A stretch of DNA of 64,000 bases from Demequina pelophila. Lineage in GTDB: Bacteria > Actinomycetota > Actinomycetes > Actinomycetales > Demequinaceae. Below are positions 52,647 to 61,108 of the stretch, piece by piece. The translations under genes were made by a program, and so were the position numbers. Where the stretch lies: assembly GCF_000971175.1 (NCBI RefSeq), contig NZ_BBLY01000001.1:173709-237708 (forward strand). Direction: 5' to 3'. The notes beneath the pieces are model-generated. The model did not search any database and was not told the origin of the DNA. It worked only from the letters and a program-made list of their open reading frames with translations. The number at the start of each line of letters is the position of its first letter. The stretch's first letter is position 1.

Positions 52647-54917
52647 TCAGCGCTGCCCGAGCACGAACGGGTAGACGGCGCTCGCGCCCGCGAGCCGCAG
52701 CTGTCGCGCGGCGACGGTGAGCGTCCAGCCCGAGTCGGTGAGGTCGTCCACCAGCAGCACGGCCCGGCCCGGGAGGCCGGCCGCGGCGGCCTCCGATAGC
52801 TCCAGCGAGAGCCGATGCGCCACACCGGCGAGCCGCTGCGCCGAGTTCACGTCGTGGCGGTCGGGCGCCTCCCGGCCCGCCGCCGGGCCGACGGTGCCGA
52901 CCAGCGGGATCCCCAGGTACCGCGCGAGACCCGTCGAGAGGTGCTCGACGAGCCGCGGCCTCGTTACGGACCGGATCGCGACCACGCCCTGGACCGCGAG
53001 CGCGCGCTCGCCGTCGGGGCCCGGCGCCCACAGGGCGTCCCAGTCGTCGAGCACCCGCACCGCGGCGGTGCGCAGCGGCGCGGGGGTCTCGCCGTCCGCG
53101 GGGCGTCCCTCCTCATCGCGCGCCGCGAAGAGGTCCCGCAGCTGGCCGGACCACCCCAGGCCGTCGAGGCGGGCGATCGCGCGGCCCGGCTCCGCCTGCT
53201 CCTCGGCCGGGATCCGGCCACGCAGGTCGAGCCCTAGGCGGTCCATGCCGCTGGGCCACTGACGCCGCGCGGTCAGCTCGACGCCCACGCGGTCCATCTG
53301 TGAGCGCGCCTCGGTCACGGCATCGCGATCCGGGGCCTCGGGAAGCGCCACGCCGCCGCATCGGTCGCAGCGGCCGCAGCGCCAGTCCGGGGCCATCGCA
53401 TCGCGGGCGCCGCCGGCGTCCGCGATGCCCTCACCGGAAGCCGCCAGCTCCGGGTCGTCGAGCACCCGCCGCAGATACGCCATCCGGCAGCCGTCGGTCG
53501 ACTGATACTCGAGCATGGTGCGCTGCTCCGCCAGCCGCGCCTGCGCCACGCGCCGGTAGCGCTCCGCGTCGTACTCCCACGCAGCGCCGGTCGACAGCCA
53601 TCCGCCCCGCACGCGCCTGACCGCGCCGTCGACGTCGAGCACCTTGAGCATCGCCTCGAGGCGCCCGCGCGTGAGGTCCACCTGGGACTCGAGCACCGCG
53701 ACGGAGACAGGCTGGTCGGGCGACAGCGCCGCGAGGGTCGCGCGCACCTGGTCCTCGGCCGGGAAGGCCTGCGAGCCGAACCACTCCCAGATCGCCCGGT
53801 CCTCCTGGCCCGGCAGCAGCACCGCCACCGCGCGGTCCACGCCGCGCCCCGCGCGGCCCACCTGCTGGTAGTACGCGATGGGGGAGGACGGCGCGCCCAG
53901 GTGCACCACGAAGGCGAGGTTGGGCTTGTCGAAGCCCATCCCCAGCGCGGAGGTCGCGACCAGCGCCTTGACGCGGTCCGCCTTGAGGTCCTCCTCGAGC
54001 CGCTCGCGCTCGGCCGGGTCCGTGCGTCCCGTGTACGCGCCGACCGCGAGGCCCGCCGCGCGCAGTTGGGACGCGACCTCCTCCGCCGCGGAGACGGTGA
54101 GGCAGTAGACGATGCCCGAGCCGTCGATGTCCTGGAGCGCCTCCGCCAGCCACGCGACGCGCGTGGCCGGGTCGGGCAGGTGCAGCACCGCGAGGTGGAG
54201 CGACTCGCGATCGAGGGCCCCGCGCAGCACGAGCACGTCCGCCCCGGCGGTGTCCGGGGCCCCGGCCGCCGGATCCGTGGCGCCCGCCGTCACCCCCAGC
54301 TGCTCGGCCACGTCTGCGGTGACGCGCGCGTTCGCCGTCGCCGTGGTCGCGAGCACCGGGATCCCGGACGGCAGGTCCGCGAGCAGCGTGCGGATGCGCC
54401 GGTAGTCGGGCCGGAAGTCGTGCCCCCAGTCGGAGATGCAGTGCGCCTCGTCGATCACGACGAGGCCGGCATCCGCGGCCAGCCGCGGCAGCACCTCGTC
54501 CCGGAACTGCGGGTTGTTGAGCCGCTCGGGCGAGCACAGCAGCACGTCGACGTCGCCGGCGGCGATCGCGGCGTGCACGTCCTCCCATTCGGTGACGTTC
54601 GCGGAGTTCACGGTCGCCGCGCGGATCCCGGCGCGCGCCGCCGCCGCGATCTGGTCGCGCATGAGCGCCAGCAGGGGAGAGACGATGACCGTGGGGCCCG
54701 CACCCCGCGCGCGCAGCAGCGTGGTCGCGACGAAGTACACGGCGGACTTGCCCCATCCGGTGCGCTGCACCACGAGGGCCCGCGCGCGGCGCTCGACGAG
54801 CGCCTCGATGGCCGTCCACTGGTCGTCGCGCAGGGCGACGTCCTCGCGGCCGACGAGCGCGCGCAGCGCCGCCTCGGCGTCCAGGCGGAGGGTGGACGAT
54901 GCGGTGGTGGCGGGCAT
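52647..54917 (-). CDS. RecQ-family DNA helicase fused to a phosphoribosyltransferase-like domain
   Basis: 3'-5' DNA helicase for repair and recombination with an unusual C-terminal fusion. The 756-residue product has Walker A QRTGWGKSAVYF near residue 50, DEAH box VVIDEAHCISDWGHDFRPDY (split) near residue 160, GMGFDKPNLAF and GRAGRGVDRAV. The RecQ zinc site follows (Cys in DGCRMAYL, then CGRCDRC). Residues ~640-756 carry a PRPP-binding-type motif AVLLVDDLTDSGWT, as in ComF-like phosphoribosyltransferases. No HRDC domain is seen. ATG 54917 is 6 nt after TAGGAT (leaderless). What the second domain binds is unknown. Confidence 0.88.
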   Translation of the reverse strand: MPATTASSTLRLDAEAALRALVGREDVALRDDQWTAIEALVERRARALVVQRTGWGKSAVYFVATTLLRARGAGPTVIVSPLLALMRDQIAAAARAGIRAATVNSANVTEWEDVHAAIAAGDVDVLLCSPERLNNPQFRDEVLPRLAADAGLVVIDEAHCISDWGHDFRPDYRRIRTLLADLPSGIPVLATTATANARVTADVAEQLGVTAGATDPAAGAPDTAGADVLVLRGALDRESLHLAVLHLPDPATRVAWLAEALQDIDGSGIVYCLTVSAAEEVASQLRAAGLAVGAYTGRTDPAERERLEEDLKADRVKALVATSALGMGFDKPNLAFVVHLGAPSSPIAYYQQVGRAGRGVDRAVAVLLPGQEDRAIWEWFGSQAFPAEDQVRATLAALSPDQPVSVAVLESQVDLTRGRLEAMLKVLDVDGAVRRVRGGWLSTGAAWEYDAERYRRVAQARLAEQRTMLEYQSTDGCRMAYLRRVLDDPELAASGEGIADAGGARDAMAPDWRCGRCDRCGGVALPEAPDRDAVTEARSQMDRVGVELTARRQWPSGMDRLGLDLRGRIPAEEQAEPGRAIARLDGLGWSGQLRDLFAARDEEGRPADGETPAPLRTAAVRVLDDWDALWAPGPDGERALAVQGVVAIRSVTRPRLVEHLSTGLARYLGIPLVGTVGPAAGREAPDRHDVNSAQRLAGVAHRLSLELSEAAAAGLPGRAVLLVDDLTDSGWTLTVAARQLRLAGASAVYPFVLGQR

Positions 54918-54923
54918 GCGTCG

Positions 54924-54929
54924 ATCCTA
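54924..54929 (-). promoter_or_regulatory. -10 element of a leaderless recQ-like gene promoter
   Basis: On the minus strand TAGGAT, 6-nt spacer, then ATG 54917. Confidence 0.6.
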
Positions 54930-54976
54930 GGAGGGCCGTCCGACAGCCCCGCGGCCGCCCACATCTGGCACCCAGG

Positions 54977-54986
54977 CGCATCGTCC
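54977..54986 (-). repeat. intergenic copy of the GGACGATGCG motif in the recQ/hisC promoter gap
   Basis: Exact copy (minus strand) between the divergent recQ-like and hisC promoters; another exact copy lies at 54894-54903 inside the start of the recQ-like gene, 83 bp away and in the other orientation. Confidence 0.8.
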
Positions 54987-55022
54987 GGGACCGGGCGTGG
55001 TGCCGCCCGTGACCTTGCTGAC

Positions 55023-55028
55023 TAGAAT
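55023..55028 (+). promoter_or_regulatory. -10 element of a leaderless hisC promoter
   Basis: TAGAAT, 6-nt spacer, then ATG 55035; no Shine-Dalgarno. Confidence 0.65.
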
Positions 55029-55034
55029 CTCGGC

Positions 55035-56126
55035 ATGACTCTGCCGATCCGCCCGGACCTGCAGGGGCTCGAGCCGTACGGCGCGCCCCAGCTCGATGTG
55101 GCCGCGCGCCTCAACGTCAACGAGAACCCGTACGCGCCTCCGAACGTGGTCGTGGACGCGATCGCGAACCACGTGCGGCGTGCCGCGCGCACCCTCAACC
55201 GCTACCCGGACCGCGACTTCCTGGGGCTGCGCCAGGACCTCGCGCGCTACATCGCCGCGGAGTCCCACGTCGACTTCGTCGAGCCGCGCAACATCTGGGC
55301 CGCCAACGGCTCCAACGAGGTGATGCTGCACCTGCACCAGGCCTTCGGCGGACCCGGTCGCACCGTGCTCAGCTTCTCGCCCACCTACTCGATGTATCCC
55401 GAGTACGCGCGCGACACCCTCACCGAGTTCGTCACCGTCCCGCGCCGCGAGGACTTCACGCTCGACGTCGACGCGGCCGTGGCCGCGATCCGCGAGCACC
55501 ACCCCGTCATGGTGATCGTCGCCAGCCCGAACAACCCCACGGGCACCGCGATCGCGATCGACGACATCCGCGCGCTCGCCCTCGCCGCGCAGGAGGTGCC
55601 CGGCGGCTGCGTCGTGGTCGTCGACGAGGCCTACGCCGAGTTCCGCCGCTGGGGCACGCCCAGCGCCGCGAGCATCGTCCCCCAGTACCCCAACCTCGCG
55701 GTGAGCCGCACGATGTCCAAGGCCTTCGCCCTGGCCGGCGGCCGGCTCGGCTACCTCATCGCGCACGAGCCGCTCGTCGACGCGCTGCGCGTGGTCCGCC
55801 TGCCGTACCACCTCAGCGCCGTCACGCAGGCGACCGCCCGGGCCGCGCTCGCCCACCACAAGTCCCTGCAGGCGCAGGTCGACGAGATCCGCGCCGAGCG
55901 CGACGACACCGTCGACTGGCTGCGCGCCCAGGGCTTCACGGTCGCGGAATCCGACGCGAACTTCGTGCTGTTCGGCATGTTCGAGGACCGTGAGAGGGTG
56001 TTCCGTGGCCTGCTCGACCACGGCGTGCTCATCCGCGTCACGGGACCCGAGGGCTGGCTGCGCGTGTCGATCGGCACCGCCCACGAGATGATGATGTTCC
56101 GCAGTGCGCTCCTGGAGGTCGTGTGA
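55035..56126 (+). CDS. hisC: histidinol-phosphate aminotransferase HisC
   Basis: PLP-dependent aminotransferase that makes histidinol phosphate. The 363-residue fold-type I product has [10 protein letters not shown] near residue 30, [34 protein letters not shown] and the PLP-lysine motif [17 protein letters not shown] with Lys near residue 227. ATG 55035 is 6 nt after TAGAAT (leaderless). Heads the operon hisC-hisB-unknown-hisH. Confidence 0.96.
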   Translation: MTLPIRPDLQGLEPYGAPQLDVAARLNVNENPYAPPNVVVDAIANHVRRAARTLNRYPDRDFLGLRQDLARYIAAESHVDFVEPRNIWAANGSNEVMLHLHQAFGGPGRTVLSFSPTYSMYPEYARDTLTEFVTVPRREDFTLDVDAAVAAIREHHPVMVIVASPNNPTGTAIAIDDIRALALAAQEVPGGCVVVVDEAYAEFRRWGTPSAASIVPQYPNLAVSRTMSKAFALAGGRLGYLIAHEPLVDALRVVRLPYHLSAVTQATARAALAHHKSLQAQVDEIRAERDDTVDWLRAQGFTVAESDANFVLFGMFEDRERVFRGLLDHGVLIRVTGPEGWLRVSIGTAHEMMMFRSALLEVV

Positions 56127-56157
56127 CCCCGGGCGCCCCGATTCACAGGGAGAACCC

Positions 56158-56757
56158 ATGAGCCGCACCGGCCGCATCGAGCGGACCACCAGCGAGTCGC
56201 AGGTCCTGGTCGAGCTCGACCTCGACGGCTCGGGCCGCACCGAGATCAGCACCGGCGTGCCCTTCTACGACCACATGCTCACCGCGCTGGGCAAGCATTC
56301 GCTCATGGATCTCAAGGTCGAGGCGACCGGCGACATCCACATCGACTCCCACCACACGGTCGAGGACGTCGCGATCTGCATCGGCGAGGCCCTGCGCAAG
56401 GCGCTGGGCGACAAGGTCGGCATCTCGCGCTTCGGCGACGCCATGGTGCCGCTCGACGAGTCGCTCGCGCAGTGCGTCGTCGACGTCTCCGGCCGCCCCT
56501 ACTTCGTCCACACCGGCGAGCCGATCGGCCAGGCCACCCACCTCATCGGCGGCAACTTCGCAGGCTCGCTCACGGGCCACGCGCTCGAGTCGATCGCCCA
56601 CCACGCGGGCATCTGCGTGCACATGCGCGTGCTCGCGGGCCGCGACCCCCACCACATCGTGGAGGCGCAGTTCAAGGCGCTCGCCCGCGCGCTGCGCGCC
56701 GCGGTCGCCAAGGACGACCGCGTGACCGGCATCCCGTCCACCAAGGGAGCGCTGTGA
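56158..56757 (+). CDS. hisB: imidazoleglycerol-phosphate dehydratase HisB
   Basis: Manganese-dependent dehydratase of histidine synthesis. The 199-residue product has [20 protein letters not shown] (split), the metal motifs [18 protein letters not shown] and [36 protein letters not shown] (shown in part). Monofunctional form, as usual outside enterobacteria. ATG 56158 has AGGGAGAA upstream. Its TGA overlaps the GTG of the next gene. Confidence 0.97.
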   Translation: MSRTGRIERTTSESQVLVELDLDGSGRTEISTGVPFYDHMLTALGKHSLMDLKVEATGDIHIDSHHTVEDVAICIGEALRKALGDKVGISRFGDAMVPLDESLAQCVVDVSGRPYFVHTGEPIGQATHLIGGNFAGSLTGHALESIAHHAGICVHMRVLAGRDPHHIVEAQFKALARALRAAVAKDDRVTGIPSTKGAL

Positions 56758-57281
56758 CCGACGAGTCCATCCCCGAGATCCCCGACACCCCCGAGGAGCT
56801 CATGGGGCCGCGGATCGCCGCGCTCCTCACGCCCATGCCCCGGCCCGGGTTCGTCACCGCGCTGTGCGCGCTGAACAAGATCTCCGGTCGCGTCCTCGAG
56901 ACCAGCGCCGGCTCGCTGCTGGTGCTCGACGACGCCTCGCCCGAGGCCTCCGAGGCGGCCGCGAAGGCCTGCTCGGGCTTCGCGTCGAAGGTGCACTTCC
57001 TGCTGGTGCGCAACGAGGCCGGCCAGCTCACCGCGGACCTGTGGGCGGGCGGCTCGCAGCAGCGCTCGCTGCCGCCGGGATTGGCACTGGCCGATGCGCC
57101 GGGCGTCGTGACCTCGATCCTCACCGGGGCGCAGACCATCGACGACGTCGCCGAGACCCACCCGGAGAAGGTGCACGGCACGAACATGGGGCGGATCGCC
57201 GCGTTCCGCCTGCTGGCGCGCGAGACCCGCGCGCTGCGAGGCGACGCGGCCGCGGCCAAGGAGCGCGAGGAGGAGTCGTGA
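56754..57281 (+). CDS. uncharacterised protein between hisB and hisH
   Basis: Not recognised as a named family. The 175-residue product has an acidic start, no signal peptide or transmembrane helix, and a central segment [39 protein letters not shown], that looks like an alpha/beta cytoplasmic domain; the C-terminus is helical and basic/acidic ([19 protein letters not shown]). It overlaps both hisB (GTGA) and hisH (GTGA), so it is co-translated with them and probably linked to histidine synthesis or ribosylamine metabolism. A SseB/YbjN-like fold is possible but unproven. Similar genes in this position are recalled from other Micrococcales. Confidence 0.7.
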   Translation: MTDESIPEIPDTPEELMGPRIAALLTPMPRPGFVTALCALNKISGRVLETSAGSLLVLDDASPEASEAAAKACSGFASKVHFLLVRNEAGQLTADLWAGGSQQRSLPPGLALADAPGVVTSILTGAQTIDDVAETHPEKVHGTNMGRIAAFRLLARETRALRGDAAAAKEREEES

Positions 57282-57934
57282 CCCGGCCCACCGTCTGCGT
57301 CTTCGACTACGGCTTCGGCAACGTCCGCTCCGCCACCCGCGCGCTCGAGCACGTGGGCGCGGACGTGCGGCTCACGCGCGACCGCGACTTCGCGGAGACC
57401 GCCGCGGGCCTCGTGGTCCCCGGCGTGGGCGCCTTCGCGGCGGTCATGCAGGGACTGCGCGAGGCGCGCGGCGACCAGATCGTGGGACGGCGCCTGTCGG
57501 GCGGACGCCCGGTGCTGGGCATCTGCGTGGGCATGCAGGTGATGTTCGAGCGCGGCGTCGAGCACGGCGAGGAGACCGTGGGCCTCGACCAGTGGCCCGG
57601 CACGGTCGAGCACCTGCAGACCTCCGTGGTGCCCAACATGGGCTGGGCGAAGGTCGAGGCGCCCGCCGGCACCACGCTGTTCGACGGGATCGCCGACGAG
57701 CGCTTCTACTTTGTCCACTCGTACGGCGCCCGCACGTTCCCGCTGGGCACCACCGAGGACACCGGACGCTTCGCCGCGCCCCTGGTCACCTGGTCGACCG
57801 CCGGGACCGGGGACGACGCGGACCGCTTCGTGGCCGCGGTCGAGAACGGGCCGCTGGCCGCCACCCAGTTCCACCCCGAGAAGTCCGGCGAGGCGGGGCT
57901 CCGGCTCCTGCGCAACTGGGTTGAGACGCTCTAG
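57278..57934 (+). CDS. hisH: imidazole glycerol phosphate synthase glutaminase subunit HisH
   Basis: Class I glutamine amidotransferase that supplies ammonia to HisF. The 218-residue product has [13 protein letters not shown], the nucleophile [10 protein letters not shown] (Cys near residue 84), [15 protein letters not shown], and the catalytic His-Glu in [15 protein letters not shown] 57278 overlaps the preceding stop. hisF is not in the window. A repeat element follows and then a convergent CDF gene. Confidence 0.95.
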   Translation: MTRPTVCVFDYGFGNVRSATRALEHVGADVRLTRDRDFAETAAGLVVPGVGAFAAVMQGLREARGDQIVGRRLSGGRPVLGICVGMQVMFERGVEHGEETVGLDQWPGTVEHLQTSVVPNMGWAKVEAPAGTTLFDGIADERFYFVHSYGARTFPLGTTEDTGRFAAPLVTWSTAGTGDDADRFVAAVENGPLAATQFHPEKSGEAGLRLLRNWVETL

Positions 57935-57998
57935 CTCCGGATCTGGGCCCACCTTCGCCCCGCCCCGCGCCGCCCGCCCCCGCGCCGCCCCACTCGCC

Positions 57999-58023
57999 CC
58001 ACCTACCCCGAATTGGTAGGTGG
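57999..58023. terminator. hairpin between hisH and the CDF gene
   Basis: CCACCTACC (57999-58007) pairs with GGTAGGTGG (58015-58023) around a 7-nt loop, the right arm being the start of repeat copy B; no T-run. It may end the his transcript. Confidence 0.5.
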
Positions 58024-58075
58024 TTGTCGGTCTGGGCACATTCGTGCGCGCCAGGGGTAGGCCTTGGTCGTTCGG
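58015..58075 (+). repeat. 61-bp repeat element, copy B (between hisH and CDF gene)
   Basis: Second copy of the 61-bp element (45 of 61 identical to 50007-50067), ending 3 nt before the CDF gene stop. Its left GGTAG half forms a hairpin with the preceding CCACCTACC. Confidence 0.8.
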
Positions 58076-58077
58076 AC

Positions 58078-58785
58078 CTATGACGCGTCGCAGCACCCGT
58101 CGCCGCAGGGACCCTCGCACTCGCACGCGACCTCCTCGCCGCGCAGCAGCGCGCCCGAGGTGGCGCAGCACCCGTCGCCCCGCCACGCCTCGAGGCCCTC
58201 GCGCACCGCGAAGCCGGCGATCACCAGCGCGGCGAGCGGATCCGCCCACCACCAGCCGAGCGTCGAGTTGAGCACCAGGCCCACGAGCAGCGCGGCCGAG
58301 AGATACGCACACACGAGGGTCTGCTTGGAGTCCGCCACCGCGGTGGCCGACCCGAGCTCGCGCCCCGCGCGCCGCTCGATCCACGACACGGTGGGCATGA
58401 CGATGAGCGACAGCACGGCCAGGCCGATGCCCACGGGGGAGTGGGCGGGCTCGGCCGCGCCCAGCAGGGTGCGGGCCGCGTCGACGGTGACGAACGCGGC
58501 GAGCCCGAAGAAGGAGAACGCGATGAGCCGCAGCGCGGTGCCCTCGCGCCGAGCGAGGTCGCTCGAGGAGAACTGCCACGCGACGGCCGCGGCGGAGAGC
58601 ACCTCGACGATCGAGTCCAGCCCGAACCCGACGAGGGCGGCGGACGACGCGATCGTGCCCGCCGACAGCGCGATCACGGCCTCGACCACGTTGTACGCGA
58701 TGGTGCCCGCGACCACCCAGCGGATGCGGCGCCGGAGCACCGCGGCGCGGGCGTCGGTCGGGGAGGCGAGGGGAAGGGTGCTCAC
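58078..58785 (-). CDS. CDF-family cation transporter with cysteine-rich tail
   Basis: Cation diffusion facilitator-like membrane protein. The 235-residue product has about six transmembrane helices with [18 protein letters not shown] and [21 protein letters not shown] typical of the group. The C-terminal 33 residues hold seven cysteines (CC, then CEC, C and CC motifs), a likely heavy-metal or sensing site. The usual cytoplasmic ferredoxin-like domain of CDFs is absent. GTG 58785 is 6 nt after TAGGTT (leaderless). It splits hisH from hisA and is flanked by repeat copy B, so it could be a later insertion. Confidence 0.82.
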   Translation of the reverse strand: MSTLPLASPTDARAAVLRRRIRWVVAGTIAYNVVEAVIALSAGTIASSAALVGFGLDSIVEVLSAAAVAWQFSSSDLARREGTALRLIAFSFFGLAAFVTVDAARTLLGAAEPAHSPVGIGLAVLSLIVMPTVSWIERRAGRELGSATAVADSKQTLVCAYLSAALLVGLVLNSTLGWWWADPLAALVIAGFAVREGLEAWRGDGCCATSGALLRGEEVACECEGPCGDGCCDAS

Positions 58786-58791
58786 GCAGTC

Positions 58792-58797
58792 AACCTA
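58792..58797 (-). promoter_or_regulatory. -10 element of a leaderless CDF gene promoter
   Basis: On the minus strand TAGGTT, 6-nt spacer, then GTG 58785. Confidence 0.55.
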
Positions 58798-58854
58798 CGC
58801 GACGCCGCCCGGGACGGGCCGCGCCCGGGCGCGCGACGCACCGGGCCCGTCCCG

Positions 58855-58864
58855 CGCATCGTCC
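58855..58864 (-). repeat. intergenic copy of the GGACGATGCG motif upstream of hisA
   Basis: Exact copy on the minus strand, 54 nt before the hisA ATG, outside any gene. Confidence 0.8.
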
Positions 58865-58917
58865 CTGGGCCCTCCCCGTGCGAGACTGAGCCCCAGCCCG
58901 CCACCCGAGAGGACCTC

Positions 58918-59655
58918 ATGACCGCCACGCCCCGCCTCGAGCTTCTTCCCGCCGTCGACGTCGCCGACGGTCAGGCCGTCCGCCTCACGCAGGGCGAGGC
59001 CGGCTCGGAGACGAGCTACGGCGACCCGCTCTCCGCGGCCCAGGACTGGGTCGTCGGCGGCGCCGAGTGGATCCACCTGGTGGACCTGGACGCGGCCTTC
59101 GGGCGCGGCTCCAACGCGGAGCTCCTCGCGGCCGTGGTCAAGGCCGTCGACGTCAAGGTCGAGATGAGCGGCGGCATCCGCGACGACGAGTCGCTCGAGC
59201 GCGCCCTCGCGACCGGCTGCGCCCGCGTCAACCTGGGCACCGCCGCGCTCGAGAACCCGGAGTGGACCGCCCGCGCGATCGACCGCCACGGCGACCGCAT
59301 CGCGGTGGGCCTCGACGTGCGCGGCACCACGCTGGCCGCGCGCGGCTGGACCCGCGACGGCGGCGACCTGTGGGAGGTGCTCGCGCGCCTCGACGCCGCT
59401 GGCTGCGCGCGCTACGTGGTCACGGACGTGAAGAAGGACGGCATGCTGTCCGGACCGAACCTCGACCTGCTGTCCCAGGTGTGCGCGGCGACCGACGCGC
59501 CCGTGGTCGCCTCGGGCGGCATCAGCTCGCTCGACGACATCGCCGCGCTGCGCACGCTGACCGGCGAGGGCATCGAGGGCGCGATCGTGGGCAAGGCCCT
59601 CTACAACGGCAACTTCACGCTCCCGCAGGCGCTCGACGTCGCCGGTCGCCCCTGA
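58918..59655 (+). CDS. hisA: phosphoribosylformimino-AICAR isomerase HisA/PriA
   Basis: TIM-barrel isomerase of histidine synthesis; in many actinobacteria this is PriA, which also isomerises phosphoribosylanthranilate for tryptophan. The 245-residue product has the first catalytic Asp in [18 protein letters not shown] and the second in [17 protein letters not shown], with phosphate-binding SGGIRDD and [12 protein letters not shown]. The sequence is compatible with PriA, but dual activity cannot be proved here; presence or absence of a separate trpF in the genome would help. ATG 58918 has GAGAGGA upstream. Confidence 0.95.
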   Translation: MTATPRLELLPAVDVADGQAVRLTQGEAGSETSYGDPLSAAQDWVVGGAEWIHLVDLDAAFGRGSNAELLAAVVKAVDVKVEMSGGIRDDESLERALATGCARVNLGTAALENPEWTARAIDRHGDRIAVGLDVRGTTLAARGWTRDGGDLWEVLARLDAAGCARYVVTDVKKDGMLSGPNLDLLSQVCAATDAPVVASGGISSLDDIAALRTLTGEGIEGAIVGKALYNGNFTLPQALDVAGRP

Positions 59656-59703
59656 CCCCACGCTCGCCCCGTCCCGGGCGTAGGTTCTGCGAGGAGGTGG
59701 ACG

Positions 59704-60294
59704 ATGCGTCGCTTGACAGGTCTCGCGGCCGCCGGTGCCGCGACGGTCGCCGGGGTCACGATGCTCGCCGGCTGTGCGTCCGGCGGGTTCACGGTTGGCT
59801 CGGGCTCCGAGCCTGTCGATCCGGAGTGCCCGGAGGTGCTGCCGCGACCGGACGCCGCCGAGCGCGACCGGGAGCCGACGGTCGAGGTGGGCGACATCGG
59901 GCTCGAGACGGCGTGGCTGTGCCGCTACGCCGACACCGGGGAGGCCCAGCCGGGGGAGTGGCCGTACTACACGTGGGCGCTCACCGACGGCCCGGCGCCG
60001 ATCCCCGGGGAGAACCTGGGCGACGTGGCGGAGGCGCTCGGCACCCTCGAGCCAGTGCCCGACGACCTCGCGTGCATGGCGGACCTGGGCCCGGTCTGGC
60101 TCCTGGTGCTCGAGGGAGAGGAGCGCTACGGCGTCGCCATAGAGGAGTTCGGCTGCCGCATGACCTCCGTGGTCGCCGACCCGTGGGCGCACGTCGAGGG
60201 TGAGCCGTACCCCGGTATCAGCGGCACGGTGCTGGGCTCCGACGAGCTCATCGCGTCGTTGCGGGACGCCGCCGGGGTGACCTGGAGCCGGTGA
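59704..60294 (+). CDS. lipoprotein of unknown function
   Basis: Exported lipoprotein; no family recognised. The 196-residue product has a signal peptide with lipobox MLAGC (Cys24) and mature sequence acidic and Pro/Gly-rich, with additional cysteines in DPECPEVL, AWLCRYADTG, DLACMADLG and FGCRMTSVV that could pair. No transmembrane helix beyond the signal. The ATG at 59704 lies within a GGACGATGCG motif and has GAGGAGGTGG upstream. LspA from this window would process it. Confidence 0.8.
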   Translation: MRRLTGLAAAGAATVAGVTMLAGCASGGFTVGSGSEPVDPECPEVLPRPDAAERDREPTVEVGDIGLETAWLCRYADTGEAQPGEWPYYTWALTDGPAPIPGENLGDVAEALGTLEPVPDDLACMADLGPVWLLVLEGEERYGVAIEEFGCRMTSVVADPWAHVEGEPYPGISGTVLGSDELIASLRDAAGVTWSR

Positions 60295-60319
60295 CGCAGG
60301 CGGCGTCGGACGGCGCCGC

Positions 60320-60325
60320 TAGGCT
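60320..60325 (+). promoter_or_regulatory. -10 element of a leaderless SseB-family gene promoter
   Basis: TAGGCT, 7-nt spacer, then ATG 60333. Confidence 0.6.
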
Positions 60326-60332
60326 GGGCGCC

Positions 60333-61064
60333 ATGAGCGACGACGACGCCGAGCCCCGCAAGGAGATCCCCGAGTCGATCTTCGCGGACGACGACGGCAG
60401 CGCCGACGCGCACCTCGCGCAGGCGCTCATCCGCCACTCGCACGGCAAGACCGCCCTCGCGGACGTGGTCGACGCGCTGACGTACGCGCGCGTGCTGGTG
60501 CCCGTGGTCGCCTCGGGCCACGCGCGCTTCGTCGGCAAGCACGGCGTCGAGCAGGACGAGGTCGCCTCGACCGGCGTGGTCGCCGTCGAGATGCCGGACG
60601 GCCGCCGGGCGCTGCCCATCTTCACCGACGTCGACGCGATGCGGGCGTGGAGCCCGCAGGCGCGCCCCATCCCCGCGGAAGGTCCGCGCGCCGCGCTCGC
60701 GGCCGTGTCCGAGGGCTGGAGCGCCATGGTCCTCAACCCCGGCATGGAGACCGTGCTGGTCCCGCGCCCGGCCGTGTGGGCGCTGGGCCAGGGCGAGCCG
60801 TGGCGACCCGCGGTGGTCGACGGGGAGGTCGACGCGGACGTCCAGGCGGCCGTCGTGGACGCGGTGACGGTGGACGATGCTCTGCGCGCCGTCGAGGCCA
60901 CGCCCGGCCGGGGCGCGGAGGTCGCCGTGGTGCTGAGGCTGGTGCCGGGCCTCACCCAGCCCGAGGTGGACCAGGTGGTGCAGCGCGTCGAGCGCGAGCT
61001 CGCGCGGTCGGCGGTGGTCGCGCACCGCGTCGACAGCGTCGAGCTGCGCCTCGCGACGGCCTGA
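60333..61064 (+). CDS. SseB-family protein
   Basis: SseB/DUF-type cytoplasmic protein of unknown biochemical role, often near hisA in actinobacteria. The 243-residue product has an acidic N-terminus and the SseB domain (RVLVPVVASGHARFVGKHG, VVAVEMPDGRRALPIFTDVDAMRAWSP, EGWSAMVLNPG in part), then a C-terminal half with VVLRLVPGLTQPEVDQVV. ATG 60333 is 7 nt after TAGGCT (leaderless). A terminator-like hairpin follows, separating it from the convergent protease operon. Confidence 0.85.
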   Translation: MSDDDAEPRKEIPESIFADDDGSADAHLAQALIRHSHGKTALADVVDALTYARVLVPVVASGHARFVGKHGVEQDEVASTGVVAVEMPDGRRALPIFTDVDAMRAWSPQARPIPAEGPRAALAAVSEGWSAMVLNPGMETVLVPRPAVWALGQGEPWRPAVVDGEVDADVQAAVVDAVTVDDALRAVEATPGRGAEVAVVLRLVPGLTQPEVDQVVQRVERELARSAVVAHRVDSVELRLATA

Positions 61065-61067
61065 GGC

Positions 61068-61090
61068 GCCGCGCCCCGCGGAGGCGCGGC
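61068..61090. terminator. bidirectional terminator hairpin after SseB gene
   Basis: GCCGCGCC (61068-61075) pairs with GGCGCGGC (61083-61090) around CCGCGGA. It lies between the SseB gene and the convergent protease gene and could serve both. Confidence 0.65.
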
Positions 61091-61108
61091 ACTTGGGCGA
61101 CCACGCGC

